Shown in pieces: positions 1-14,700 of a stretch of DNA of 64,000 nt. The notes below the pieces were generated by a model. That model was not told the DNA's origin. It saw nothing but the letters and a program-made list of their open reading frames with translations, and did not search any database. The translations under genes were made by a program, and so were the position numbers. The stretch is taken from assembly GCA_964247055.1 (NCBI GenBank), contig OZ176050.1, positions 11,408,001-11,472,000 on the forward strand, given 5' to 3'. How positions within the stretch are numbered: the stretch's first letter is position 1; every line of letters starts with the position of its first letter. The DNA comes from Paragordius varius. Its lineage: Eukaryota; Nematomorpha.

Positions 1-3000
1 AGAGCGTAAAAATATTTTATATATTTTATGAAACACAACTTGGTAAAAAAGCGATCATAGTCAAACTCTTTCGAAACTTCTACTGGAATGACATATTTAT
101 AAAATTGACTTTTTTCCTCTATGTATTTATGATAAAGAGACAAGAATAATATTTACATTAACAATTATTTAAATTTAGAGCCATATTTTATTAGTTTTTA
201 CCTAATAAAATATAACCTTTTCTATAACATAAATGAATATTTCCATTGTTTTTGACAAATAGTAGTATAACTATTTCAAATTTATCAATACCTATGGGGT
301 TATTGTTTTGAATCATTGTTGAAGCATTGGATTTATTTAGATGGTTGTGGCCATAATTTGCATCGACATGATTGGTGGGCAAATGTTCCATTTCATAATA
401 ATACCAAATTCCCAAAGGTTTGTTAAATATGCTATCAGCTAAAATAGGAAGTATAGGGCACTAATTCAAAATATGAGCCTAAAAATAAAAGGCTAATATT
501 TTTTATAAGGGTAACAATATTTTAAACCACGATAAATTATGCAACCCGCAAAAAATTTAAAAAAACTACCAAATTTTAAAATAAAAAAATACTACTCACA
601 AAATATAAGTAAAATTGATATTTCTTAAACAGATATTCCAAATACGTGTCTTCATTTGGAAATGAAATAGTAAAAATTGTTAAAAGATATAGTAACTTAA
701 TATTTATAAAGTATGTTTGTTTGAAATCTAATAAAATATTTGTAAAATCCCATATATTTTTTAAATCCCGTTTTAAACCCTTTATATTTATCCTTTGGGT
801 AAGGAATAGAGATGTTAATTTGTAAAACTCAAGTTTTTATTTCACATTTGTATTAATATAGATTAATTGTACAATTTCACAAGAATCATAAAATATGGTT
901 TTCTTTACAAAAAATATTAGTTTTTTATTTTTGTATTTTATCTTAACAATTTTAATTGATTGTAAATATACATACAATTATCAAGACTATCCTCTGTTGC
1001 AAATGAGGCACGTTTATATGCACACAAAAATTGCGATACAGAACCATTAATTTCTATTCCCAATTTATCGCTTTTGTGTTTATTGGTGGTGTAGGGAAAA
1101 TCACTAACAACATGTTTACTGCCAGTGTGGAATTTTAAGCGTTTCCCTTTTGAAAGCACAAAAAAATATGCTGTTAACGTTAAAAATGGGGTACAAATAT
1201 CGATGTGAAATTAGGTTTTTTACAGGTAAAAAATGAAAACCGATCGATGACCGCTTAAAATACAGTCCTTAACGGTAACCAATCGATTAGTACCACAGAT
1301 GTAATTAAGTGTTTTAAATAAATAAAAACGAAACGGAATTAACCAAAATATTTCGTTTTAAATGTTAAAATATAAATAAAAATGACAAATGTTAATTAAA
1401 TCTTTTTACTTTTTTTTAACCTAGATTGTAAATAAGCGTCAATATTTATTACATTACACAATAAACCCATTAACATTTTTTGAAAAATTATTTTTGAGTA
1501 TAATCAACAGTCAATGCATTAATAACCGGTTAAATCCGGTCTAGAGATCGAAACATTGCATTAATTACCTTTGATGTACGTTTCAACGAAAACTAAAAGT
1601 GTATGTACGACCAAAAAATAATTGTTGGTTGTTAGTGTGTGTGTCACGATAAACGTCAATATTTCGCAACATTTCGTAAATGAAAAAACGTGATGCGGTT
1701 TAAGTCTAACGCGGACCGTATTAAAATCACTGGGTTGGCGATTTTGAAAATCGGGTGTACCAATGCGTTGAATTACTTGCTGATTAATAAATGATGATGG
1801 GAAGGAATAAGGTTCAAGTTGATTCTAAAATAAATTTAACAAATTTATTATAATTAAAAGTTTAGTAATATACAACTATATAGAAGGGAACAATAGGGTT
1901 GAACAATAATTTAATACCTTTTCCACGAAATACCATTCATCTCTTTTGCTATTATCCTCGGATGATGGTTGTGCTATAAAAATTGAATATAAATAAACAT
2001 GATTTATATGATTTTTTTTAAAATCTATAACAAAGATTCAATTTTAATTTACCAAATAGGATTCACCATATTTTAATAAGATATGATTTCTGTTGCACTT
2101 TTTTTTATTAAATATATATGCATTTATTATTCATTTACTCTTTATTGATAAAATTAGGATTGATTTGAAGAAACTTAATATTCACCACCTATATTTTTTA
2201 TAGTTTTTTAATAAAATTATAAAAATGTAACAAAACTAAAAGTAATCCAAAACAACTTACTACTGTGCACATTATCTTCTGCGGGACAGGCACCCTCATT
2301 TTCAGCTGTCGGATTATTTATGATATCCGGCAAGCAACCTTTATTATCGTTCTGACTTTGTTCTTGATTTATAGTATCGATTGTACTTTTGCTATCAGTT
2401 TCCAATTTTTGTGTAGGACTCCGCCCTCCCAATGAAAAGTCGTCCACCATATACAATGGTTCTTCACTAATCGATGTAGCACATATCGCTGGTCCTATTC
2501 GCTCTAAACAAGCCAAAATAACACACCAATCCTGAACACTCAGTTCAAAGGTTTGAGTTGTCGAATCAATCGCTATCAAAGTGCTTTGATTCAATTTAAC
2601 AAACTCAAAAAGTCCAGCGGCACAATGTGGGCTAAGTCTTGTTTCAAAATAATTTGGTGCTGTAGAGTTATAAACATAAACATTGCTGGCAAAATCATCG
2701 ATTTCACGCAACGGTCGATTTTTAACGTTTTTAGTTGAGGTGGGAGCAGGAGTGATATGAGTATGACGACCCATATCATGATGATGATTGGAGTCTGTAA
2801 ATAAATATCCAAAATAAGGCACCGACCGACCGATAAAAATATTAGAATTTATTTTATGATAGAGCATAAAATATCGGGAATATAATTCAGTGTTTATTTT
2901 AATATAGAAACACAATTTAATAAGCAAAAAGACCGCTGTCATTTCGACAAGCCTATATGATTTGGGTTTTTACTGGGTAAGATACCCCAACTCTAATTTT

Positions 3001-6000
3001 CACAAACCCTATCTATACTAATCATATTTTCACTAAAAATATTAAGGAAAAATATAAAACATGACAGTTTTTTCCACTTTTTAAATTTGAGCTCTAAATT
3101 TAAACACTTGGACTTTTACTTTACATATTTCAGGTCTTACCCTGTAAAATATTTAAAAAAATAAAAAAACCTGGTGTGTCTTCAATCATCAAAAAAATAC
3201 GGAGAGACCCTATAACGCGTGAAATCATATGTTGTTTGCGGGCCAATCGTGTTACAAGTCTAAGTAAACCTATAACGGCCCGTTCCAAAAAGAATTCGGA
3301 ATACGGTAAAATTTTTGTGGACAACGAAGGACTTTGATTTGGTTGAGGCGAATCTAAATTTAATGCTGACTGAGATGTTGTGAGGTTTTTTCTGTTTTAT
3401 ATAACAAATAAATGGTTAATTAGACTATTGTATTTATCTCGTTTGAAAAGATTTCATCGCATTAGTATTTTATTATTTGGTATTTGTTAAATCAAATGGT
3501 TTCTTATATTTTACATAAGGGCGAATCGAAAAACAGTAAATTGCAAGAGTAAATCCAAAATAATATTAATCACTTATTGTATCCTACCACCACAAACATG
3601 GTTATCAGTAAACAACATCACTTCTAATTTCAAATTATTTTACCTTTTGTTTAATAAGGCGTTTGGCCTTTTCGCACTCATAGTAGTTCTGAATGCAGTG
3701 TCTGTGTATTTGCCAGACCTTCGATTTATACCGACAGCAGTTATACGGAAACCATTATCCAAATCAAACATTTTTCCATCCCGGTTTGCGGCGGGAAAAT
3801 GAGCATTTTCATTGTATAGCGCATGGCGATATTCGCGACATCGATTCACGATTATGTCATAAAAATAGGATCTAATAGCTGGCCAAGCGAATTCAATTCT
3901 GTCTCTATTACCGTTGAAGAACGCAACAGTGTACAGAAATAATGCAATTATTATGACACAAAAGTAAAAACTAGAGGATTAATATTTTTCATGAGGGCCA
4001 CCATTTTATACATAAATATACCTTAGTATTACCAATAAATCTTAACGTTTTGAGTTGCAAAAATTTGATAGAAATTAAAACTTGCAACATTTTTAATTTT
4101 ATTTCACACTTCTAATTATGGTATTAAATTAAGGCTTGAAAAATATGGCTGTCTGTCTAAAAATAAGTTAAAACTGAATGATTGATTGCCAGACTGACTA
4201 TTATTGTCAAAACCAAACCCTAGTTATAAGATGAAATAAAATAGTTAATACCTATTTTGTATAATAACGCGAATAAGTAATTCTAGCGTAAAAACAAGAT
4301 AATCCTCTGATAACGGTTGTTCGCCCAAATTTGGTGAAACATAATTTGACCGACTGCTAGGCATGTTAATCCCATCTAAAAACCACAAATTTATATATAT
4401 ATATATATATGATGATGATTTGAAGTGTTTTATGAAAAAATATTCTTTTAGTTTTTTGAATTTATTTTTATAATTCAATTTTTCACTGTTTTATACGATA
4501 GATTTTACAATTTTTTATGGAAATTTTTTTCCTGACAACACTTTTGTAAGAATATAAATATACTTTCATAATCCTCATTGTTTTGATTTGAATCCTCTGA
4601 TTTTGTGGTAGTTGCATCAGTACGATATAGCAAATCACTTGAGGTTATAATCATTAAACTCTATACATGTATATGGTTATAAAAAATTAAAAGAAATTTC
4701 TCTCAAATAAATAAAAATGTTATATTTGTATTAAGAATAATTAACACATTTTCAATGCTTCATTTTCATGGTAATAATCAATGTCCAACAAATAGTTGGG
4801 AAAAGGAGATTTAAACCAGGGCTTGGAATCAGAACCGCAAAAACTGGCAGAACAGTTTTAATATTTTAAAAACCGTTTTGGAACAAGTTCCAATTTTTAA
4901 ATAAGCGGTTCTGGATCCGCAAAAATGTAAACAACAGGAACCGAACCAGTTAAATTTTTTAGAATCGTTTCAGAACAGTTGTATGGTAGAGACAAAATAA
5001 TTCATTAAAAGCTTTCAGTATTGTATACCATTATATAGTACTTTAAAATACATCGAGCAATTTATTTTTTCAGATTTTTATAATGTCTGATGAGTTAGAT
5101 TGAAAAATAGATTTATAATGGAATGTTTGCTTAATAGAGAGCAGCAACAACTTAAAAATCCAATGCTTTTCTCTGCAGTGTATTTGGATCTTCGTTTTAA
5201 AGGGGAGCTTTCATACGAAGAAAAATGCACTACAAGAAATAACCGATTGGCTTTAACAGACGTATTACGTCGAATGAAGTAAGACATGGTGGGCGATACT
5301 TTTGAATTGTATTTAATGAGAAAAAAATGAACACTCAAATAATATTATAAATGATATAATATTGGAATTATGGGAACATTTAAAGTTTAAAAATCGCATA
5401 TCACATAACTTTGTTAAAATAACTATGGAAATAATGGCATCCCAAGTATTTTATAATTACTAATATTTTAGGTCAGTGTGGATAAATCATTTTTAACTTT
5501 AAAATTTATTTGTTCGAATCTTAAATCCTCATTGTTCCAAGAGAGTCTGAAAGCCATCCTTTTTTTAAAAATTTAACAAAATTATATTAGATATAATATA
5601 ATTTTTATAGAACCTTTGTAGATGTACTAATATATAAAATATATAAATACTTAATTTTACACTTATCCAATGGTTAGTTGATTATATTGTCAATAATTAA
5701 TTAAAAATAGGTGCTTACATGTGTATGTTTTTGAAATAATTATCAGGTATTTGGATATATAATCTGAACCATTTTTAGACGGTTATATCTATAGAGAACC
5801 GGTGATGGAACTAAAAAAAGGGACCACCCAAACCCGAACAGTTATGAAATTTTGAGAACTGTTTTAGAACAGATTATAGGTTCGGGTTCTAAGCCCTAAA
5901 TAACACGAGTTACAATATTAATTAATACCCAGAAAATATAATTATTTTTTCCCTTACATTCAATAATTCTTGTAGGGCTTCAAGCTTCAAAAATTTGCTA

Positions 6001-8330
6001 TCAAACACGAGGCTATTAGGTTGACATTCTTCGGCTATAAACTTCCGCGCAGTTTCAATATGTTGTCGATCTGTTTCGCTAAATTCTTTGATTCCACAAA
6101 ACAGCAAGAGTGTATAATCAATCGAACTCGATAAAATGTTATATATTTGACTGAGTGATATGTCTTGCGCTTCACGTATCGCACTTAATATTTTGTCCTT
6201 AAATAGATATATGGTGTATTTGTTGAAATAGTAGTAAGGAAACCCCGATTTATAAGAACGCAATCGACCAAAACTTTCAACGTTGTTAATGGGAACGTCA
6301 TTCCCATGTGACGACGATGTTGCTAAAGTTAGATATAAAAGTTAAATTTTTTTAACCTTAATTTTTCTAAATTTGAATTCATTTAAGAATCGTACTAATG
6401 CAACAAAGTACCCGATGTATTATTGTTGGCGTTATTGTTATGTAGAGTGGAACCACTACTCTCTAGTCTTTGTAGGAGGGCATCAATGTCGTATTCAGTG
6501 AAATCAAAGTCGGTGCAAAATGCATACGGAGTTTTCGATTTTTCCCCAGCATAGTTATTATAATGAAAACTTTTCCAAGGTTCTGTTGTATTGCCACCAA
6601 GAGAAGTCGATGTAGCATTATTTGAAGCAAAATACGAATAAAATGAGCTAAGAAATCCACCACCCCCAGAGTTTCCGGCAGAATTTGCAAAGGCCGAAGC
6701 CAAGTAAGATGAATTACCTACGGTGGAAAGGGGAAACGTTTCAACCAATTTGGCAAAACATTGCTCATAAGCCAGAGTGCCATTATTTGCAGCTGGTGCT
6801 GGTAAAATGAATGTAGTAACACCATAATTTTGTGGTGTGTGTAGATTCGTTTTCGTTTGTAAAGAAGTAGTATTAGAATTTTGACGATTAGTTTCATTTG
6901 TACGTTCTTGTTGGTTAGATCTATAAACGCACGCAAACAAATCAAATGTTTAATAATAAATTTTTTTCAAACTTATATATATATATATATATATATATAA
7001 CAAATCAGATTAAATTCACCCTTATTATACAATTCAAATTTACCCTCAAACAACTCAAATTCACCCTAAAACAAATTATATGTTTTTTAAGATTAAAAAT
7101 TATTTAAATTTTTTTAATTTTTAAAAAAAGAAATTACGTTTAAAATTAATATAATACTGAAAAAATAATAAAATAGGCCATAAGATTATATTTCTTATTA
7201 ATAATCAGATATATTAGGCCAAAAACACATAATTCATTTTTAGGGTCATTTTGAATCGTATATGGTATATATAACAAATCAAGATTAATATGCAATATTT
7301 TTTACTCAAAATTAGTAGTGGGCACATATGGCTGTTGCTGTTCAGTAGCTAATATTGGCACTGCAGTTAATGTTGTTGGTGTACTTATTACGACATACTT
7401 TGGTGTGGCATGTAAGTAAGGACCGCTATGATAATGATATCGTACCCGATAGTTATATCGTGTCCGTGGATCAGGATAGTAAAAACGTTCACGGAGAACT
7501 CGACATAATGGAATACGGCCTGATAAGCTTAAATAATCTTCAAGTTCCATAAAAGAGCCAGCTGGTAACATACCAAGTCCAAGGAGTTCGTAAAAAGCGT
7601 ACAAAAAGTATCGCCAACCCTCATCATGACTTACAAAATCGAAATGAAAATATAAGCGTAAGGTAAAACACGTAAAAACTAAATTAAAAGACAAATATTT
7701 TTACTCTATAAAGACAACCCCATATTTTAAAGATAACTTATCATTTTAAGTTACAAAATAAGGGGGAATAGAAATGTATGTAAATTGTTTGGTAACAGAC
7801 TCTATCACACTATATTTCATAATTGTAATCATATAAAAGTTAGTGTATCGACAGCAACTCCCGTAATTAGAAAAAATAAATTTCACTTTTAGAATTTTAA
7901 TTTGCATTGTTTAGTGTAATAGTGAAAGTCAAAATACTAATAACTATAAAATAAAATTTTTTTACTCATTTTTATTTAAATGTTTACTGTAAACTATCCC
8001 CATGACATTTAACTGTAGCAAATAAAGTTTGCAAAGCCCGTAAAGCCTTGTATGATGAACCCAAGCCAATAGCGCGTTCGAACGAAGGTAAGGAAGTACC
8101 CCAACCCCCAGCTAAAGGGTTAAAAGAATTAATATTAACACTACTATTATTATCGGTTCCGAAAGACGTGGTTGTGTTGTAATTGAAGAAAAGATTATTA
8201 TCCACTGTAGATATGGTAGATGATGAGATTGGGACATGATGGCTAGAATTTAAAATGGTACTTCCACCAGTTAGTTGAGAAACTGTGGCATTGAAATTTG
8301 TTGGATCCGAGTATAAGCCGGAGCTGGTAC
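1..8330 (-). CDS. garz/GBF1: GBF1 C-terminal HDS regions (partial at window edge)
   Basis: Exons: 8330-7988, 7629-7306, 6920-6412, 6322-5958, 4660-4564, 4375-4252, 3904-3644, 3391-3141, 2794-2261, 1973-1918, 1824-1569, 1146-948, 431-292, 118 to beyond 1. Landmarks against GBF1: [92 protein letters not shown] domains are alpha-solenoid repeats downstream of Sec7. The exon at 6412-6920 is an Asn/Ser/Thr/Gly-rich insert unlike vertebrate GBF1. The donor of that exon is chosen by phase (GTAC at 6406-6411). The last exon at the window edge is weaker: its [19 protein letters not shown] matches the HDS position, but about 35 residues usual just before it are not found. Confidence 0.8.
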
Positions 8331-8719
8331 CTAAATTGACCCATGAGTAATTCAAGAAATGTTAAAAAATAGTTACTACGGTATAAAAAAACATTAAAAC
8401 TGCGAACCTCTGGATTAAAATATTTATGGCAAACTTAACAGAGAGCAAAATTTATTTATTAATTAATAGTAAACTAAGGTAAAATGTATATTAGATATTT
8501 ACTGTTATGTATAACTTTAAATCGATAATTGAGAATTAAAAAAGGGATAATTGCGTCGTGCTGAAGAGCTTTAAATGTTTTTTATGTTTTCACTGAAAGT
8601 TTTTACTGTCATGTACCTCTAAATCGATAAATTAGAATTAAAAAAGGGATAATGCGTCGTGCTGAAGAACTTAAATGTTTTTTATGTTTTCAATGAAAGT
8701 TTTAATATATTATAAACCG

Positions 8720-8765
<46 letters not shown>

Positions 8766-11700
8766 GTAATGGATACAAACTTAATTTCGGTGACAAGCCA
8801 CTAATTTTGACCAAGGCAATACATATCTTATCAATGATATCCGAGCGTTGTAATCGATCAGCAATTTCAGCACAATGTGATAAACACTGCATTATGGTAT
8901 CCACCAAAGTTGCATTATTATTTGCCATACTACTTTTCCATTTTGAATGCGGATTCTTGGCCACAGAACTATTTTCTGGCTCCTTATCATCATTAGTAGA
9001 TTGTACGACCATAGGTTCTGATGGTATTTTATCAAAAACGTAAAGATTGGATGCTAGGACCGGTCCCCACAAAAGTTTAAACATATCCGAATAATACGGT
9101 GAAACACGTGGTGCATTGTTTAATTTTGGATTATCATTGCCATAATCTAATTCATGGGTTTTTGGTTTCGACTGATGTGATTCGCCATCCAATAAAATAT
9201 AATGGTATAGGGGTGAATGCCTACGACGAAGCATAATCTATAGATGAAATATGAAGGGATATTTCGTTGGATTTTACAAAAATATACTAATTTTAGAAAG
9301 ACAGATAATATAAATTTCGTATTTTATATCAGTAATTAAAGATTGGATATAATTGTGATGTAAAACATTAAAATCATTAAATTTGACAAAATTATATTAT
9401 ATCGTCTTTTAAATTTTTCATTCGCATATAAAGTCAATCTTATACTATAATTTTCAACAATAAACTAATATTTTAAATGACAAATACCTATAATAATATC
9501 TTTATATATATTAAGACATATTTATAAATTTTTTTTTGTATAATTTCATTACCTTCCATACGTAATTATCGCGCACGAGTCCAGTTTGTTCAGCAGGCAT
9601 GACAATTTCTTCTGATTTAATTGCATTGTAAATTTCAGTGAGCATTTGCTCATCAAAATTTCCACCACCATTAACTTTTCTCAAGTTTTTGATAAAATCC
9701 TATAGCATCGAAACGTTTAATATTTAAAAAAGGTAAGTTTTGTGTGCAAAGAAACTGTATATACCATTTACACCCCCAATTCATAAAACTTAAACACTTC
9801 AAACACATCATATTTCAAGTTACCCTTGAACATAAAAGTAAATTCGATATAGTAAATTTAAATATTATATAATCTTAACAGTATTATTACTTAATCTACA
9901 AATTTATATTTATTAATTAAACTTTGTTTTTACCTCAACAGACATTGGATTCATTTGTTTCTTGACTAATTGATGGTGTTGATCCACATTCAACATAATT
10001 ATAGCATATGCCAAGGCAAATGCGGCATCTTCGTTAACAAACGGTTCCCCATTACTAACCTAGAAATGATTTTTATAAAAAAGCCAGTAAACATTTATGA
10101 ACACTTATAAAAGAAATATTACGACAACTGGTTTTATTTAATATTACAAAAACACTTTGAAATCGGTTCATTTCAACATAAGTTTTATTGATATGATTCA
10201 AATGTTCAATTTTTAAAATAGAAATAATCATATATGTTATACAATTCATCTGGTAAAAAATTTATATTAAAACCAACATAAAAACGAAAAGTCAAATTAA
10301 ATAACCATTAATATATAAGAAATGAAATATTCACACTTTATGTCTAAATATGCTTAATGATTATAAAACCAAAAAAACAACTATACTGATAGCTAAATCT
10401 TTAGTACACATATATAATACTGTATTAAACAAATATATCCTATGCAAGTTTTTTTAAAATGTCTAATAGCCAGTAATTACATACATGCCAATGATGAGCG
10501 AATTGTTCAAGCATAAGTGAGATAAGAGGTGCTTCCCCAGGCAGCCTAAAAGCTTCCAAATACATTCGCAACGCTTCGTCAATTCGTGTATTCACAAATT
10601 CAAACGAACTATTTTGGATTGCAAAATTATGGAATATGTATGAAAATTAGAAAGAAAACATAGAAAAAATATTACAATTGTAAATTTGATTAAATAATGT
10701 ATAAATCTAAATTAAAGGTAATATCAATTCTGTAAATTCACTATAAAACAAAAATATTATTGTTTTGTATTGCACTAATGTTAATAAAGATAAGTACAGG
10801 TAAAATTGACAAAACGTAAAAACTAAAAGACAGTTATCTTTTGATATCAAAAACAATATTTTTTAACCCTTGAATTTTCCTCTAAATCAAAATGATGATT
10901 ACAAGTATGAAAAATTTAATTTTTGCTTATGCATCAATGCGTACAGTGATTTGATAAAATGAGATATTACTTAGCAAATGCCTTTAAGGTTTCCAAATTT
11001 TTGCGGTTACTGAGATATTCACCCAACTGTTTTTTGTCAAGGTTAGGATTTTCACGTAAAAATTTGGCTATTTCCTGAGTTTCATCAAAGCTTTCATCGT
11101 TTATACAGGAGTTATCAGTGTTATCCCCATTTATAATATCGGAACCAAACGCTTTTTCTCGATGTAAAAGGTGTAAACGGCGAAAAAAGCTCATATCCTT
11201 CAGGTATTGAATACCTTTCGATGGTTTATCATTAAATTTTTCCGTGCCAATGAGCAAAATCTATCAACAATAATAATATATTTACCTATTTAACACCCTT
11301 GAACACTTATAATCAACATTAAACAATTCAATTTCCTATCTCCAACATATCAATAGTTTCACCCTAATTATAAATTATGTTTTCATCGGCTAAAATATTT
11401 AATTTAAGGTCAAATATTAATGTTTGTGGCTTTACCATTATTTTTCGTTTTACATAATATTTAGGCTTAAAAATATTAAATTTTTTGAAACATAATTATG
11501 TTGATATCGAATCTTAACTGTTTTAGGAGGTATTAAAATTTTTTGAAGGTAACATATAAATATATTGTCACTCCAACAATTCAACAAGTAATTGCACATA
11601 TAATTTATAATATACCATTTGCACTTCAAAAGTGTCCTTGAACATTTCAAGTTGGTCCTTGAACAATTCAAGTTGGTTCTTTGACTTTTTTGTTTTGTTT

Positions 11701-14700
11701 TTAACTTTTATCAATCAAATCGTAAATAATTCATCTATTTTATTGTTTTTAAGCTATTTTCTATTATTTAACATAAATTTTAAATCAATATCAACTTTTA
11801 ATCTTTGAGAAACCGTATACCTTTATTAATTTCTTAAAATAATTTTGGATATTTATAAGATTTTAACATGAAATGAAAAAAATAAGTTTTCTGGGTTAAT
11901 AATTAAAATTATTCATTGAAAACATTTAAAAGTCAATAATTTTGTTCAATTGAAAAAAAATTGTTTGAAACAAAAAAGTGGTTTTTAAATAAAATTTTTT
12001 ATTTTTAAATGAATAAATATATAATAAAATAAAGAAAATTAGGTTAATAAATAATAAATTAAAAAAATAAATGCAAAAATTATGGTTAAATCAAAATTTA
12101 TAAATTTAAAGGACCAACTTGAAGTGTTCAAGGACCAACTTGAAATGTCAAGGACAAACTTGAACTGTTCAAGGACCAATTTAAATTGTTCAAGGACCAA
12201 CTTGAACTGTTCAAGGACACTCTTGTAAATAGTATATAACAACCTTTTTTATATCCTTTAGGGTTGAATGTAAAGAGACATGGTTCGTCGTCAGTAAAAC
12301 TTGAGTATCCTTTTTATCAAAAGCAGCCTGATCAAACTTATCATTGATACTATTTTTCCCTTTGGTTTCCCCACTACCAACCTTTTTAGGGTATGTAGCC
12401 ATACAATAATCTGAGTTATTATCTGACATATAATTTTGTTGTTTTTGATCAAAAAAATGAGATTTTTCAATCATAACTGGACTACAGCTTGAAACATTGT
12501 CTTCAACGGCTGATGTCAGGGGAGAATTATCGGTGGATTTGGTGAGTAGTTTTGATTCTTTACCATTTATATTTTGTTCTTGTTCAGATGATAAGAAATC
12601 TCCTTCTATATTATTTACATCACTGTTTGATGATTTATTATTAAGCATATACATATTATTGGGGTGTGAACTTAACTTCTTATTTAAATTGAGTGATACA
12701 CCTAAATGATAATAAACGAAATGGAATACACTCTAAAAATTTGTTTTTAAATGCATAATCTAATCAATACTATATTGATTGACAATTTTTAAAATAGGAG
12801 GTCGTGAACAAAAATATTTGACAAAAAATTATAAATGGTCGACATAAAAATTCATAAAAAGATAAAAAAATTTAGCCCAAAAATTTTTCCATATAAAATG
12901 GCTTAATATTAAGCGTCTTATAAATATATTACTTAAAAATAGTTTTGTCCGTTTTTGCCTTTGAATAATGTTTCATATTTTACACAAAAAGCGTTTAATA
13001 GTATTAAATCATAATTTAAATCATTATCAACCACAATTATCTTAGTAGCCAAGAATATTGGGAGTAAAAAAATTATTTGTTGACCATACTTGTATTATAT
13101 TTATTAGTTAGTTGACAATGTTGATAAATATCATAAATCATCGCAATCAAGGATTCGAGTGATAACACATGCACGCTGTAAATTCCGGTAATAGGAAAAG
13201 AATTCTAAAAGAATAAATAAATTAAGACATAAATGAATGTATAATCAAAACAAATTTTTTAGGTTAAAATTAATTAAATACAAATTTTTATGGGGAAAAA
13301 AGAGGTTACTTTAGATAAGAGTTTAGTTAAATCTTCAAATATATCGGTTCCGTACAAATCACAATCGTAATTAAGGTAGAGCTCAGAGCAAAAATTTGGG
13401 AGTTTTAAGAATTGTAAAACGATATCAAGTATGCACTCTTTCTTCTGATACAAAACGCCTTCGGTGTTAATGATTTCGATCAATTTAGCAAAGAATAACT
13501 AGTAATAAAATATGTTTAAATCAAAGTATGACATAAATAAAAGACAATCATAGAAAAATTAACAAATATGCTAATTGTTTATAATTCAATAATGATTAAA
13601 AACCATATCGTGCAAAATTAGCAAACTGTATGAACTTTAATGCAATTCTTAATTATATATATATATAATCATAGTGTCCTCTTTTTATGTTTTGAAACTT
13701 ACACGTGTTCAAATAGAAACGATGTGCTTTCTAAAAAATGGGTCTCCAACTTCATAAAAGAGAATTAAATGCAAAAGCTGATTATTTCAATGGGAAATAA
13801 AGTAAAAAGCTTTATATTATTAATATATTTAGGCCTAAAAAAGTCCAAATATCCAATGAAGCCTCAATGATTCAAAACTTCAATGAGCGTGTTTAGGGTT
13901 TAAATTAAATTAAATTTCAAAAGACTCCCTAATTATTCGCATATTAAATTTATCTTAAATTCTAAAAAACATAGTAAAATCCAAAATTTAAAACATTAAC
14001 CATTAAATAAATCGTTTAAATATAAAATATTAACTAATGAATAATAATAATTCCAAACCTCCATTTGGTATTTCAAATATTGACGTGTTGATCGGAACAT
14101 AAAAAATGATAATCGTAAAGTCGATGCAATTATCGTAATCTTGTCAGATTTTAAAAGCTAAAACAAGAATTAAAAAATTGGGTTAAAATATATTTATTAA
14201 ACAATTAAAGGAAACAAGTATTAAATATTTTAATAAAATATTTTTCAAATATGTTTCCTAGGCACATAATCTAATATTTTTTATTATTGATTATGGCGTT
14301 ATTTTGTACATATTATGAGACATGAATGGACAACATCATAAATTTGCGATTGAATATAAAACTTGGAGAAGATTAGTTTACACAATTATATATTTTAAAA
14401 CTATTTTTCGTTATATTTTTTTAAAATTAACCTTAAACTTGATCAGAAATGTCAATGTCTAAGCATATATGTATATAAAAATGTAAAATAATTTTAAACC
14501 TCAATCAAATTTCGACACAATTTATCTTGAATGAGATTGAGAAAGTATGGGTTAGTAACCAGTAGTGATGATCTTGTTTCAAGCGCTATGGTTAAAAGAT
14601 TAAGGGAATATAGGATTTTTATGTCGGCATTGTTAGTTGAGTTTGACCTTTGTAAAGAAAATGATAAATATAATAGCTTAGAATATCAATCATAGAGGGT

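Noticed and set aside
8675-9043. 122-residue plus-strand frame
   Set aside because: It is antisense to a well-supported GBF1 exon and begins in a TA microsatellite.
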